The notes: generated by a model not told the origin, from the sequence alone. DNA of 64,000 bases from Lunularia cruciata (GCA_948567375.1 OX419756.1:1307001-1371000), one strand, 5' to 3'; shown: positions 35,386 through 47,512, counted from the first letter of the stretch. Made by a program: numbers and translations.

Positions 35386-36560
35386 ATCCTACACCATAGT
35401 AATCAAGTGGACTCTATGGTATCATGTGGTATAATCTATCTCCTAAAATGTGTAGCCCTAACCAACTCCTCATGTAGGGCAGCCTCACTCGGAATTAATG
35501 CAATCTAGCAGCCACTTCTCTATGCCCCACACGTTCCCCTCTAACATAACAAAGACACCATCGACGAAGTAAAAGGAATAAGAACCATGCTAACTTGTCC
35601 AAGGGGTCACATGCCAAACAATCAAGCGGTAGACAAAAAGACTATCTAGCCTCATCATGGAGTGTACAAGGTGGCCTATGGAATAGACGTGGACAAGGAA
35701 AACTAATCTCAAATAACCCCAAAATACAAGCAGTTTGAGATGCTAACCACTCCCACAACTCAATTGGTATCCTTGGGACGGTCAACTAAGGGATAGAGGA
35801 AGCGTGCATAATCCCGAGTGTCACTACTATCGATGTGATCGCTTACCTCACATGAGCATCCCAAGTGGTCCAATCATAATCCTTGTGCATCCTGCACACC
35901 TGGGTCTTTACTCCTTGCAAGGTAAAACATTGATAACACACCATGTATGGTGTATCCCGAGCCGCTCTAGGCGACCCTCCATGGGGAAGTATATCCATGG
36001 ATAGTACAAGAATAATGATAGTAACACATGATACTCCTCTCTGTATCTTCCCATACCTACAAAATGATAACCTTTCACATCTCAACTCACATGAAAAAAA
36101 AATCTCTCAAACCCTAAAAATTATAAACTTTCATAAGTTTCAATTTCTATCCTAAAAAATTTCAAATTATATTCCCATGGAACTAAATCATGAAAACTAA
36201 AAAATTAGAAATGAAAATTCTAGACCTATCATACTCAATGTGAAATAGTAACTCTGAACCCTACAAAATATAAAAATATTCATAAATTTCTACTCAATTT
36301 TTCATAGTCTTGAATGTAAGTATCAATCAAACCAAATAAAAAAAAAAATTTAAAAAAATTTTTAAAAGTAAAATAAAATCATACATATGCATGTGAAGAT
36401 GAACTCTCTAAAACTCTAGAATATCCCTTCTCACTCTCCCGTTCCCTCTCCTCTCCTAACGTTCCTCCCCACCTCCAGGAATAGGGAATTCTACTTACCG
36501 TAGATAGGCTTCTCTTTTGGCAAGGGCTTACAGAGCAGGTCGTACACAGTTCACAGAGCG
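35386..36560 (-). pseudogene. LINE E6, N-terminal region
   Basis: Collinear with 14392-15450 of LINE E9 (accatgctaac, cctcatcatg, agcatcccaagtgg, ctctcaaaccctaaaa and other shared words). Minus-strand frames near 35850-36085 read CRMHKDYDWTTWDAHVR, in a cysteine/histidine-containing stretch that may be the N-terminal DNA-binding region. The 5' end near 36560 is uncertain. Confidence 0.65.
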
Positions 36561-37185
36561 TCCTTAATGATATACTTGATACGATTACAAACAGCACTTT
36601 TGCTACATAGCGTGAGTGGTTTAATTAGTTCATTTGCACGTGTGCAGTATCCTAGGGGGATGAGGTCGATGAACGGAAAAGGTGAAGTGGATTTAGATTT
36701 TTACAAAAGCAAGTTAGGCAGTTGACTAATTGAGGAAAGGCGACCGACCACATAGAACCCACGAAGGTTGGGAAGAAAAGACAGATTGATGCATAGTTGA
36801 GAACAGACAAGACGAATCGTTTTGTGATACGAATGCAATGTATGAAGAAACTCAAGCCTTGATACTCAAGCCAAACTCTCAACCAACGCCTACATTGACG
36901 CGTTTTCCAAGAGTAAGTCAAAGGTCACCCGTTCGAGGTATTACGCGCGTGAACGCACGCTGAAACCTTGTTGGCAGATTGGGGGACCGCGTTTGGTTCC
37001 ATGAAGCGAACGAAACTACCGTATAGCCAACTCCATCTAATTGTTATTCCTCGAGGGTAAAGTGGCTATGGCTATCGTCGAACTATTCACGACCGTAGGA
37101 GACTCCTTCCGTTAACCAGTCCGTCCGTCCATCTAAACTGTGATTCCCCCACGGTCTTCATAACTGTCAATAGTCGAAAAGAAAA
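36561..37185. other. No gene recognised
   Basis: Short open frames only; moderately GC-rich between 36900 and 37185. Confidence 0.4.
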
Positions 37186-37361
37186 GAAACTCGTTTCAAG
37201 AAAAGAGTCGGATTTTCTGACATGAAATCGGCGACAATGGAAAGGAAATTCATTCCGATGAAAGAGTCTGATTTTTTTAAATGAAGTGGGCGACAATAAA
37301 AAGGAAACTTACTTCAAGTAAGAAAAGAGTAGGCTTTATAGAAATGAAATGAACGGGCAAT
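37186..37361 (+). repeat. Minisatellite, 3 x 59 bp
   Basis: Units start at 37186, 37245 and 37304 with gaaactcgtttc / gaaattcattcc / gaaacttacttc. Each contains an agagt..g..tt word and a gcgacaat-like word; the last is the most diverged. Confidence 0.8.
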
Positions 37362-37429
37362 TATCTATCAAAATCATTGCCACATGGAATGCTCAAGGGC
37401 TTATCACAGTATAGTAAATATCAAAAGTT

Positions 37430-37625
37430 TCAATTCACATTTGTGTTTTGTCAGTTACTTTAAACATCGTGTATTCATTGTTCTATGGAAAGCACTAGTT
37501 AAATTGTAATATACTTCAAATTACTTTAAACATCGTGTATTCATTGTTCTATGAAAAACACGAGTTAGATTATAATATACTTCAAACAACAGTGTGTTCA
37601 TTGCTCTTTGCAGAACATTAGTTGA
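37430..37625 (+). repeat. Tandem triplication derived from a LINE fragment (E7)
   Basis: tttaaacatcgtgtattcattgttctatg occurs at about 37460 and 37520, and a shorter form near 37588. It resembles the LINE codons around 39255-39285 (ttagacagcgtgtgtccattgc). The period is about 62 bp. Confidence 0.65.
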
Positions 37626-38039
37626 TACTGATACCTTTGGTGGTGGAGAATATTTTGCCATCTCCATCATATCAAAATAATCTCCTTTAAGATGTACCAC
37701 TTTTATTTTTGCAAAAGGTCTCCGTCACCGTACAAGGATTGTAGGCATTGGATCTTCGTACATAGACATAGACAGTGGCATTAGAAACTCCCCTAACGTC
37801 TAGGCCCCTCCCTCTGCATTTACCATATATCTGATATCTATATTACAGAATTCAGTTGTAATTTTTTATTTTTTCTTCCCCATGTTTGACAAGAGATTGT
37901 TTCTCTTCTACTTCTAGTCTTTTTTCCTTTGGCCTTGAGCTCATGTTCTTCCTTTGCACCTCTTGTATTTGCTGTTACTTTTTTATCGGGGTTTACTTTG
38001 GCTCCTTGGCCCTTAGACTTCTCGTCTCTTCTCAGCCAA
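37626..38039. other. No gene recognised
   Basis: A plus-strand frame from 37886 is hydrophobic, with no known family. It runs into the LINE-like segment at 38040. Confidence 0.4.
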
Positions 38040-39530
38040 GTTCAGGTTCAGAAAGAAGTTCAGGGGAGGAAGTAAGACAGCAAAGAGATCGCTAGCAGGG
38101 ACACAAGGCGTCGTATAGATATTTGGCTCAAACACCTCCCTTTTCAGTTCCCCCCTCATTGGCCTTCCTATCACATCTGAGAGCATTTGATAGGAGAATT
38201 ATGGGAGTCTTTGGTGATATTATTGGACCAGGGACTTTTGAGTGTGTGACAGTGGATTTGGCACTTAGACAGATGGCTTTTCAGATCTCATGTGATGGGG
38301 TTGGCTTGCTATCTATGGAGGAGATGGCACCTATAGCATTTTGGGTAGTTGTGCTCTCTCGGCCCCCTACTTTCCTCTCGTTTTGTGGTTATTGATAGAC
38401 CAGTTTTGGAGACTTATGTGATAGAGGTGGAGGGAGGATCATTTTCTCTCCAGGTGTTATTGCGGCAGACAAGAGATAGTCTATCCCCATGAGCACGAGA
38501 GGATTTTCCACCTTTTGCTTCACTATTGTCAGATTGGACCAGAGGTTTACAGTCTTCCTTGATGGAGCAACTGTGTGAGCATACGCTACATTCTCTCTTA
38601 GTCGACTCGTCCATTCCTCAGGCTACACGTCTTTGCTCTTGCTCCGGCAAGGGTGCAGGCTCTTGGATCCTAGCTCGACCGTGCATTAGGGCATTTGGAC
38701 TAGCAACAACTACTTTCTCCACAACAATGAGGTTTTACTTGGTTTGGTCCACCCATCTACATCTTCATTACTCACTTGTGAGTGTGGTTCTACACTAGAT
38801 GCAGCAGCGGTCCACATGACACGGTGTCCTTTTGGAGGATAGAGGATAGCTACCCATGATGCCATTAGTGACATAATATTTGTTATGGCACGAGAGAGTG
38901 AATACTTGGCTTGGAGGGAGCGTTTGTATGCTTTACAGATGAAACTTGTTAGGGCAGACTTATACTTGGTCCGAGATGATCAGGTGATAGTAGCAGATGT
39001 CGTGGTTACGGACTCTATGTGGGATACAATTTTCAAAAGGAGTGATTGCCCATCCCCCTGGATGGGCAGCGAGTGCAGCAGCCGGTCGCAAGGTCTCCAA
39101 GTATAAGGGCATGCAGCAAGGTCACCCTTTGTTGCTCTAACCTTAGAGTTATATGGAGCGATGGACACGGCATTTGACACATTTGTCAAGGAGTGCACAA
39201 GAGCTTATCATGTTAGGCGTCAAGGGGTACCACTCTCACTCTCATACTTTGTAGCAGATTTTAGACAGCGTGTGTCCATTGCTCTATAGAGTGCAGTGGC
39301 TGGTGCAATCCATAGAAAAGCAATCACATTAGGTGATGTTTCTTCGGATGCTCCAGTTGTGTAGATCGTACGACTTGCATAGCTTGGATATCTTAGGTGC
39401 GGTAGGGCAGATTTCTCATGTGGACTCTTTTGTGGCTTAGCCCCATGTTACCTTTTTTGTCTCTCCCTTGTACGGCTTGATGGGGTCTTCCCATCCTTCA
39501 TTTTTCTTACGCGGTCGCCTTCTCACATCT
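38040..39530 (+). pseudogene. LINE copy E8: post-RT region to 3' tail
   Basis: 5'-truncated copy of the same family as E6. Order: FDRRIMGVFGDIIGPGTF... and GLLSMEEMAPIAFW (thumb-like segment after RT, 38123-38395; the first half is deleted in E6), LDWTRGLQSSLMEQ, the CECG..H..C region at about 38775-38825, MARESEYLAWRERLYALQ (38885), RADLYLVRDDQVIVADVVVTD (38950-39010, spaced acidic residues), AMDTAFDTFVKECTRAYH, and a last frame YDLHSLDILGAVGQISHV ending at TAG near 39432. The 3' tail has the stem-loop GATGGG-GTCTT-CCCATC at 39479-39495 and gcggtcgcc. The CxC..H..C plus D...D layout suggests a nucleic-acid-binding and nuclease role; this is inferred from R2-type elements. Confidence 0.85.
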
Positions 39531-39759
39531 ACTTCTGAACGGAATACAAGATACAATCTGGTCACCATTGTGAGGGATCACGATGATTGAGGGGGCGAGG
39601 ATGAGGAGCCAACTACTCCATTTGAGTTGGATTGACCCGGTCGATGACAAGATAGGGGTGTCAGATTTAAAGTAGACAAATACTTATCTCTTTACTCGTG
39701 TAATGATAATTTTGTATTCCAGCCATGGAGTAATTTCTTAAATTTTTAAATTTAGAAAA

Positions 39760-39855
39760 TTTGGGGCTTAGCCCCATTTTACTTCTTTTTTCTCTCCCTT
39801 GTGCTGCTTGATGAAGACTTCCCATCCTTCGTCTTTTCTACGCGGTCGCCTTCAA
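39760..39855 (+). mobile_element. Second LINE 3' tail
   Basis: tggggcttagcccca (perfect 6-bp stem, about 39761-39775), ctcccttgtgctgcttgatg, the stem-loop region 39810-39826 and acgcggtcgcctt. It lies 230 bp after the E8 tail, in the same orientation. Confidence 0.75.
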
Positions 39856-40169
39856 ATTTGGTATAAATTTAAAGTTGACATTCATCGTTCAAATTTACCA
39901 TAGAAGACTATACGAGTAATCCGTAACAAATCCACCTGTCACGTTTTAAATTATTCATGAATTTTTTTTATGCTATGGACTTTTATCCATAAAAACACCC
40001 AGTATTCTCCGGGGGCATGGCCTATAAAATTCCTCTAGATTATCCATAAACCTTTTTCGGATATTTATAGAATCCATGAAAAGTAAATCTAAGACCCCCG
40101 ATATGATATTCTTCTTCTCTTTTCTCTCGATGAATCTTTCTCGAAGAAGAAGTTTACCCTCTATGTCTT

Positions 40170-40390
40170 TTCCTTGGTGAGCGTCTTCCCCTCCTTGTTA
40201 TCCTACGCGGTTGGTTGCCTTTTCGTCTCTCCATAGAAGTTCACGGGAAGAGAGTAAGACTGTAAAGCGATCTTATTCGGATACGAGGCGTCTTATAGAT
40301 ATTCGTCTCAAACACATCCCTTTTGGCTAAGGCCCGCGCTATTCCTTCCTTGTCATGAGAAAACGACGATTGAGAGATTTGCTACGTGAG
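40170..40390 (+). mobile_element. Third LINE tail followed by an internal LINE fragment
   Basis: tcttcccctccttgttatcctacgcggttgg is a decayed tail end. From 40236, gaagttcacgggaagagagtaagactg aligns with 38050-38130 of E8 (gaagttcaggggaggaagtaagacag) up to about 40385. Confidence 0.65.
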
Positions 40391-43300
40391 TGTTTGAAAT
40401 GTGATAATGAGAAAAGGCCGATAATACGGGTAATGTAATAATAAGGGCTCTTGAACTCCGTACAATTTAAGGAGAGTCACAAAGGTATAGTGTTTTTACT
40501 CTGGCTCTATTTGACACATTTGTTCTACTTTAGTTCATTTCCAGCAAACAGAATTTGGTTATAATTAACTTGTATACTCGTGAAAACAAAATATCATTCA
40601 AATTCAAATACAATTCATATAATTATCTATCATACAATTTAAAAAGTAGTAATGCAATCCATGTACTATACTTATGATGGGTTTGGCTAAAGTGGAAACA
40701 ACGAAATTTTTTTTCTCTAAATATCACTCTTTAAACTTCCACTTGTGGTTTTTCATCCGACGTTTGAATATTTGTCGTTGCATTGTTTGAATCATAAGAT
40801 AATTGATTATATCTGTTGTTTCTGGATATCGAAGGCATGAGTGAAATGCTCAACCATAGCATTATTCATTATATTTGTCGTTGTTGGGTATCGAAGACTT
40901 GAGTGAAATGCTCAACCATTTTCATTATATTTGTCATGGTGGGGTATCTAATATTCGATTGAGATGCTCAATTTATTGATTTATTTCTTAAAAATAAGAT
41001 TAGTGATCTATTTCATCACTGTCACTATCAAAATAAAAATAAATAATTTTTTAATCATAGTGTAAAATAAACCGGAAATGGAAAAGTAAAGGCTCATTTG
41101 ACAAAAAAAAACTCATAAAATTTGATTACAAACAAACAGTAAGGATATAAATTGGTTTAAACTGTATTTTGGCCCAAAGATTACAGTTATATAGTTCTAG
41201 TTTGAATTGATTATCTGTTATCATGAGATTGATTCAGGGCGTCCTGTTCCTTTGTCTTTCAAGGGTTTTCGGACTATAATTATTGTGGTGTATCTTATTA
41301 GTAATTAGATATTTCATTACATGACACAATAAATACTATATAATATTATGCGTTCCAGAATTTATATATTTACATAAGAGATATATAGTACTAATTTTCA
41401 TACAAGTATTATTTGGAATCATCATACTTCCACAATTAGATCATCTATATGACAAAGTCATCTAAATTCCAACTATTTTGATTAGGAAGTAAAATTTACA
41501 CGTAGGTCCATTAGGTTCTTGGTAGTATACTAACTATAAGATTAGACAAAAGCTGAATAAGAGACTGAAATCTAATAATTATTTGAGAGAAAATGAAAAT
41601 ATAGAGAGATATGCAAATGGCAAACAAGAGAAGAAAAGGACTCAGAGAATAAATCAAATGGAAGAGAAGAGAAGTAAAAAGGACTTACATACTCAGGGAC
41701 CCACCAAAACTGACCTACGTGGACTATTTCATTAACATTCTTCTTGTTAGACAAAGATTATCGCCATTTCGATCAAGGTTATCTGTGTGGAAGGTTTGCT
41801 TCAGGTGTCTACCTCCTGTTCGGGGTCGGAGAGGACCGGCAAGATTCTCTCAGTTGCACGTGCATAGGAAGGAGAACTGCACCTAACTGGGAAAGTTTGA
41901 GGCTGGCCATGTGAGTGCTACTTGACCCAAAGTACCCAAAGTAACAAACAAATAAAAAGATTGATAGAGCTGGACATTATTTTGATTTTAAATTTATTCT
42001 CTTATAATGCAATTCATTTAAATGAAATTTAAATTTCAATAAGTGTAGATTGGTTTTGATGTGATTACCACTCGATTCTTTTATCAAACCTGCTCCATGT
42101 CACCTCAAGTGAATAGTCCTAATACCAAATCATGGTTAATCAGAATTTGCTAGATTCAAGTAGTAGTAAGTATTATTTTCTTCTTCTTATTGTCTCATTA
42201 TAATTAATACCACTAAATCAAGGTTTGATAAAGTTAATCAATTCAAATAGTAAATACCAATTTTATAATTTAGGAATTTCAATTTCTCCCTATTATTCAT
42301 ATGTGACTAAATCTCAGACCTTCACATTTATCTCAAGTCAATAATCATACCATTGAATCATTATCAAATAACTGTGCTCACTTCAAGTACGTATATGTAG
42401 AATTACTGCTTCTATCCTCAATATCAATTATATTAGATAATCATACCATTAAGTCATGGTTTAATAATTTTACACAGATCGACCAACAAGATTATTATTC
42501 AGGAAGTTCGCTGGGCACTTAATAAGTTTTTGAACTGTTGTTAATGTTTAAAAATTATTATACCACGGAGAAGAATTACCAAGGTTCTTGTAGTATGTAT
42601 ACAAATCTACACCTTGTCTCAATGAGCAATACAGATTAACATCCTAAAAAAAGGAAGTTATTAAAAAAGAACTTCTTAAGTACTCTCGTGCTTGTAAGTA
42701 TTTACTTTTGATAATATTTGAAACTTATCTTTTGAAAGTAATCACACAAGGGATACAATTAACTTGAGAGTAACATATCCTCTCATAAGAATAACATTTC
42801 AACAGTTTCAATTTTACTTTGTTCATGATACAAGATTATGGAAGTGTGTAGCATCTAAAAACATTGATAACCACTAAATTAAGATTAAGAGATAGTCAAT
42901 TTTATATATTCTTTTCTTCCTAATGATTGTGCCTCCATTCACTACTCAATTACTTCAAAATATTTTATTTATCCAAATCTAGATATACTCATTTAAGAGA
43001 ATCTGATTTCATATTAATTTTGACAATAGGAAAATTATTCATATTATGTTGGTTTATTGAACACTTATTTTATAAGGTTGCATTTCATTGTGAACACACA
43101 GATATATATTGTATGATTTCAGATAAAGGTTGAGTTGTTCAAAAGTATTTGAAACTGGGTAGGTTGATACCCTTATGAAAAGTGAACTGCATGTAATAAT
43201 TAGATATCATCTTTCACATACCAGATTTTACTCAACACTACATAAAAAACAACTCCATAACCATCATGCATCCCCATATCATATCTTCTTAATGTACAAG

Positions 43301-44279
43301 TAGATAAGGATGGAGAAAAAAACCATCCTTTATTATACTTACTAGAGAAGATAAACATCTTTTTAGAGTTCACTTTGATGAAATGAAAAATCACTCAATG
43401 TTCACTTATTATTAGCAAGAGTTGATATGCTACAATTGATACTATCTTTTAGATATTTATACCTTAGATGAGAATTGAATAAAACATTTGTGTGTTGAAA
43501 TAGTCAAAGGCAAATTCTCACCTTGGAATAGCTTTGATGAGCAAAGGAATATTATGGAAAGCAAGTCAATAACCACAAAACCTTGAAGTCTAATCAAATC
43601 ATACAATAACCTTCTAGATTTATTTACCAATAGACCCAACTCAATTTACCAGTGAATAGTCTTTTGTTTTAATTCCATCCTTAATAATTTTTTTGATACT
43701 AAATTCACTAACTCTAAATAATTTGTATATCAAGAAAAGGATTGATCCATATAGAAGACAATAAATCACAATAGCTAGTCTTAATTCTATAGGAGTAGCC
43801 TCATGCAAACATGCATCTAAATACTCTAATCAAATTTGTCATAGACCACTTCCTTGCAAGACCTAGTTTTCTATGCTTTTAGTAAATAGTCCAATTCAAG
43901 TATCAATAAGCATTGTTTGCAAGAAGTAATGGTTTGGGGGAGTTGTATCCCCATGATATGGAAGGAAATTGTGCCTCAAAAACATGGGCCTACAAGGTCA
44001 TTGATGAGAATGACATTAGACCTATTTTGTAGTTGGACCCATTTTATTTTTGTTCCATGGGGCCTACAAACATGACCGCCAAACAAAACAAACCACTCCG
44101 CTACAAGGAACCTTAACTTCAAAAGATATTTTAGGATAATGAGGGCCATGATGACTTTCTGAAAATACAAAACTATGCTGATTTTTGCCACTATTTCAAG
44201 ATCATGCAAAAAGATGCAAGCGCCGCCAAAGATTTGTGGTGATAGTTTTTGTCCAAGCTCATATGTGTGATTCATGATT
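40391..44279. other. AT-rich region, no gene recognised
   Basis: Only short open frames. Weakly similar words around aataatcataccattgaatca recur at about 42120, 42345 and 42440 and may be a decayed repeat. 43980-44280 (upstream of the coiled-coil pseudogene) is somewhat GC-richer. Confidence 0.45.
40806..40973 (+). repeat. Tandem repeat, 3 units of 56-62 bp
   Basis: Units start at 40806, 40868 and 40924. Each has attatat.tgt, ggatatcgaag / gggtatcgaag / gggtatctaat, then gagtgaaatgctcaa or a variant. Confidence 0.8.
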
Positions 44280-44335
44280 GCAACCCTTCACCAACCGCCA
44301 TGATGGATAAAGGACAGACCCCACCCTGTTGGGAC

Positions 44336-44343
44336 TATAAAAA
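44336..44343 (+). promoter_or_regulatory. TATA box before pseudogene P1
   Basis: tataaaaa, 95 bp upstream of the ATG at 44438. A similar tataaaa precedes the paralogous P2 start on the minus strand (59815-59821). Confidence 0.45.
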
Positions 44344-44437
44344 GATCAACACCACCTTGCAAGTCAAATCTTTTTGCATTTTCACTTTCCACTTTTTCAA
44401 TTCTTGTGTTTCTTCTCCATGATTTACATCTCTTGGG

Positions 44438-47065
44438 ATGTTGCATGAGGAATTTCCAACTTGGATTGCCAAATTTTGTGAAGACTATCAAGAGCTAAGG
44501 AAGTAGAATTGTGGATCAGATCAAGGAATTATACTAACAAGAGAATTCATATATCCAATCATGATGGGATGCATTCTCAAGAGGGGAATTGAGTTTTGAA
44601 GATGCAAAGCATTAGAAATCTTGAACAAACCTCTAAAGGTTTTTGAGTGGGGTTTGTTTTGTCAAACCTACTACATCAAGGAAAGGAAAATAGACTTCTT
44701 ATTATGGGATTTAGATTTCACGGATGCAAACATGTTATAGGAAATTTGTGTGAATGTAGAGAACTTGAGTGGGAAGTTGTTATGAAGATGTCCCATAATG
44801 TGCATGGAGGATCAAAATTAGCAGTTATTGGGTGCTATTTTGGGAAGTTCTCATAGATACTCCGCATGGCCATCCTAGCAACCAATTGAAAGGGAGAATC
44901 AATTACTCATTTGTCAAGGAAGAATTCACAAATGTGTACAAGATCAAAAATATGAAGGAACTTGCTTGTCAAACCATCATAAAAATGATAATGTGGTTGT
45001 TTCATTTGAAACAAACAAACTATGTGAACCATAACTAGGCTATCTTCTTCCAACTAGTACACAAGAAAAAGCATGTGAGTTGGGTTAGGATGTTTTGTGA
45101 GTGGGTCATCAAGCTACTGGAAGATATGATGAAAGTTCTACCACCATCATGGCCCCCTTCATTGTTCATTTCTACATTGGTGTGAACCTTTTGATGCACA
45201 AAGCAAAGTAGAAGTTCCCATCCACATGCACCATCCAACTTACTTCAACATAGAGCCAAACTTGCCTAAGAAGATTACCAAATAACACAATGCAAATAAA
45301 GAGTATGCCCAAACAAGGAAGTTTTTATGAATGATGGAGACATAGAGCCCATAATCCAAGGGTGGTATATGACATGGTATATGTCTTGGTTTTACTTCCG
45401 CTGTCCTTTGACAAAGATTCTGCCACTTGAGGTTGATTTTGTTTCTTGGAGGCTTGTAACTTGGCCGTGGCAATAGTAATCTTTCTCCAGATCATAATTG
45501 AGCTCTATGTCTCCATCATTCATAAAAAATTATAGACTTTGGGCATACTTTGGACTATCTGTATGCCTAATCCTATGGTGGAACTTCCTTGGAGGAGATC
45601 CTCTTTATCTATATAATAAAGAGAAGGTGCTCCTTTGGGGCACCAAATGTTGAGGGTATAATATGTGTTTTCTCTCTTTTCTTGTCCTCGGAGTTTTACA
45701 GGTTGCTTGCAATAAACAACAAAGAAGAAGGACCAAATAATGAGTACCAATTGTCACTTCCTCTTGTTGAGATGAAGTATGTCCAATGGACAAGGTGAAG
45801 ATGCCAATTGTGGAATCCGCACCTCTCCTATCAAATTGGTTTGTAATGAAGAAGAAACCTTGCATTACAAGAAAAACCATAGATCCTAATAGGCTTGCAC
45901 AGTGGTGGATTTTTTCAAAGGAATCAACCACATAGAGGCTAGGATGTTGTGCCAAAGTCCAACAAATTGGCAAGACAACACCGTTCTCCCTAGTATGGGA
46001 AGTGCAGACAACAAAATGACATTATCACCAATGCAAAACCCCATCAAATGACAACAAGGTAGGCATCACTGAAGAAGCAGTTCTAGCTCACAAAGCAAAG
46101 GAGATAAATTTTTTGCACCACAACAAGAACCCCATGCCCAAAACAAAGAAGGAACTACAAAGACAACTGTGCAAAGATGGCAATTCTTTGCCTTGGCTAA
46201 TGGTGGCTTGCACCATTCATACCATAACCCCAACAATGGAAGCATGGGACAAGATTTTTCCATTGTATCAAAAGCTAGATCAAAAGATGCAAGAACTAGC
46301 AGCCCTCATTTGCCACTTACATCACCTACTCCAAATCAAAACAAAGAAGGACAAGGAACATGAAGAACACCTAGAGGAGTTCTAAAAGGAGGAACTAAAA
46401 TGGCAAGAGGAGTATAAAATCTCATCTAAGGATTAAAGAAGAAATTTGATGATTATAGCATGCAAGTTTCCACCAACAAACTCAACAAAAATGGGAGATC
46501 CAAAATCAAAAAGAAGAACTCACAACATTACAAAGCAAGCTAGAAACTGCAGAACTTGATACAAAGGCAATTGAGACCAAATATGACAATCTGAAATAGC
46601 TTACTGACCTTTGCATTTCCAAATTATATACCAACCTCAAACAACAAGAGGAAAAGGTGCTGGAGTTAGAAAAGTGGATTTTTAAGGAGATGACCAACAA
46701 ACTCAGCACCAAGCAAGCCAATTTATAAAGCAAACAAGCGGGGTTGCTCATGACTATTGGGCATATTACCACCCAACTACTCAGCCAATTGGAGTTCATG
46801 GCCAACAAACCTCTTGACAAACAAACGAACAGGATCTACATACTCAAATTGACGCATTGGAAAGGAAGATGTACATGAGCTAGCAACTCAAGGTGTTGTT
46901 TATGAATCTCTAGAGTCACACTAATGCCAAGTTTGCAAAGGCTCAGACTAGCTTTAAGAAAATTTTGAATGGCTACCAAAAGGAGCTCATGCATCTTGTT
47001 CACATTTGCAAGGGAGCTTAGAGTTTGTCCCAAGCAACACCGACCACTCCCACCAAGGAATAATG
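44438..47065 (+). pseudogene. P1: unknown coiled-coil protein family (WDW-HFY), decayed
   Basis: Family not recognised. The frame from ATG 44438 (MLHEEFPTWIAKF) continues through stops to KIDFLLWDLDFTDANML (about 44687). Later come MAPFIVHFYIGVNLL at 45149-45193, YFNIEPNLPKKITK...EYAQTRKF (to about 45330), and GDIEPIIQGWYMTWYMSWF (about 45340). Then a long charged, helical C-terminal half follows (46113-47000), with QKLDQKMQELAALICHLHHL and ALERKMYMS-type heptads, presumably a coiled coil. P2 and P3 share the W[DN]-motif, HFY motif and E..AQ/EHF motif in the same order. The WD-to-HFY distance is about 474 bp here, 480 in P2 and 488 in P3. It could be a gag-like protein of a non-autonomous element or a multiplied host gene. 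Confidence 0.6.
45555..45700 (+). mobile_element. Fragment of a gypsy family B LTR inside P1
   Basis: tgcctaatcctatggtgg ... tttatctatataataaag ... tgtcctcggagttttaca: the terminal 145 bp of LTR B, plus orientation. It is not followed by a primer site, so it is truncated or recombined. Confidence 0.85.
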
Positions 47066-47274
47066 ACTAGAGCCTAGTCTTACAAAAAAAATCATGGTCA
47101 TTTTTGCTTTCAAATGATTGGATGTTGCTTTTTATATACTATTAGCAAATTTTTTTAGACTTAGGAAGTTTGTGAATGGACATACTTTGTAAATAGGTAC
47201 ACAAGCTAACAAAATAAGTAGTGTTGGTCTATTAGAGGTAGATGACCCTCAATTGAGTTGATTATAACTGCATA

Positions 47275-47512
47275 TACCTACCATTAGGTTTAGGGTTAGG
47301 GATAAGATATGATCAAGATTGAATAGTTTAGATGTACTTAGGAAATTTCCCTCCATTGTAGCCATTGGATCTTTTCATGGCCAAGTAGGAGATACCTACC
47401 ATTAGGTTTAGGGTTAGGGAAAAGATGTGATCAAGATTGAGTGGTTTAGATGTTATTAGGAAATTTCCATCCCTTGTAGCCATTGGATCTTTTCATGGCC
47501 AAGTAGGAATTA
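47275..47512 (+). repeat. Tandem duplication, 2 x about 118 bp, with telomere-like motif
   Basis: tacctaccattaggtttagg starts at 47275 and 47393. Both units end with ttttcatggccaagtagga. Each contains ggtttagggttaggg, two near units of the plant telomere repeat TTTAGGG. Confidence 0.9.

Noticed and set aside
40806-40973. Short regularly spaced repeats considered as a CRISPR-like array
   Set aside because: Units are adjacent, with no unique spacers; an ordinary tandem repeat in a plant genome.
47285-47302. True telomere tract
   Set aside because: Only two near-units per copy; too short for a telomere or a clear interstitial array.
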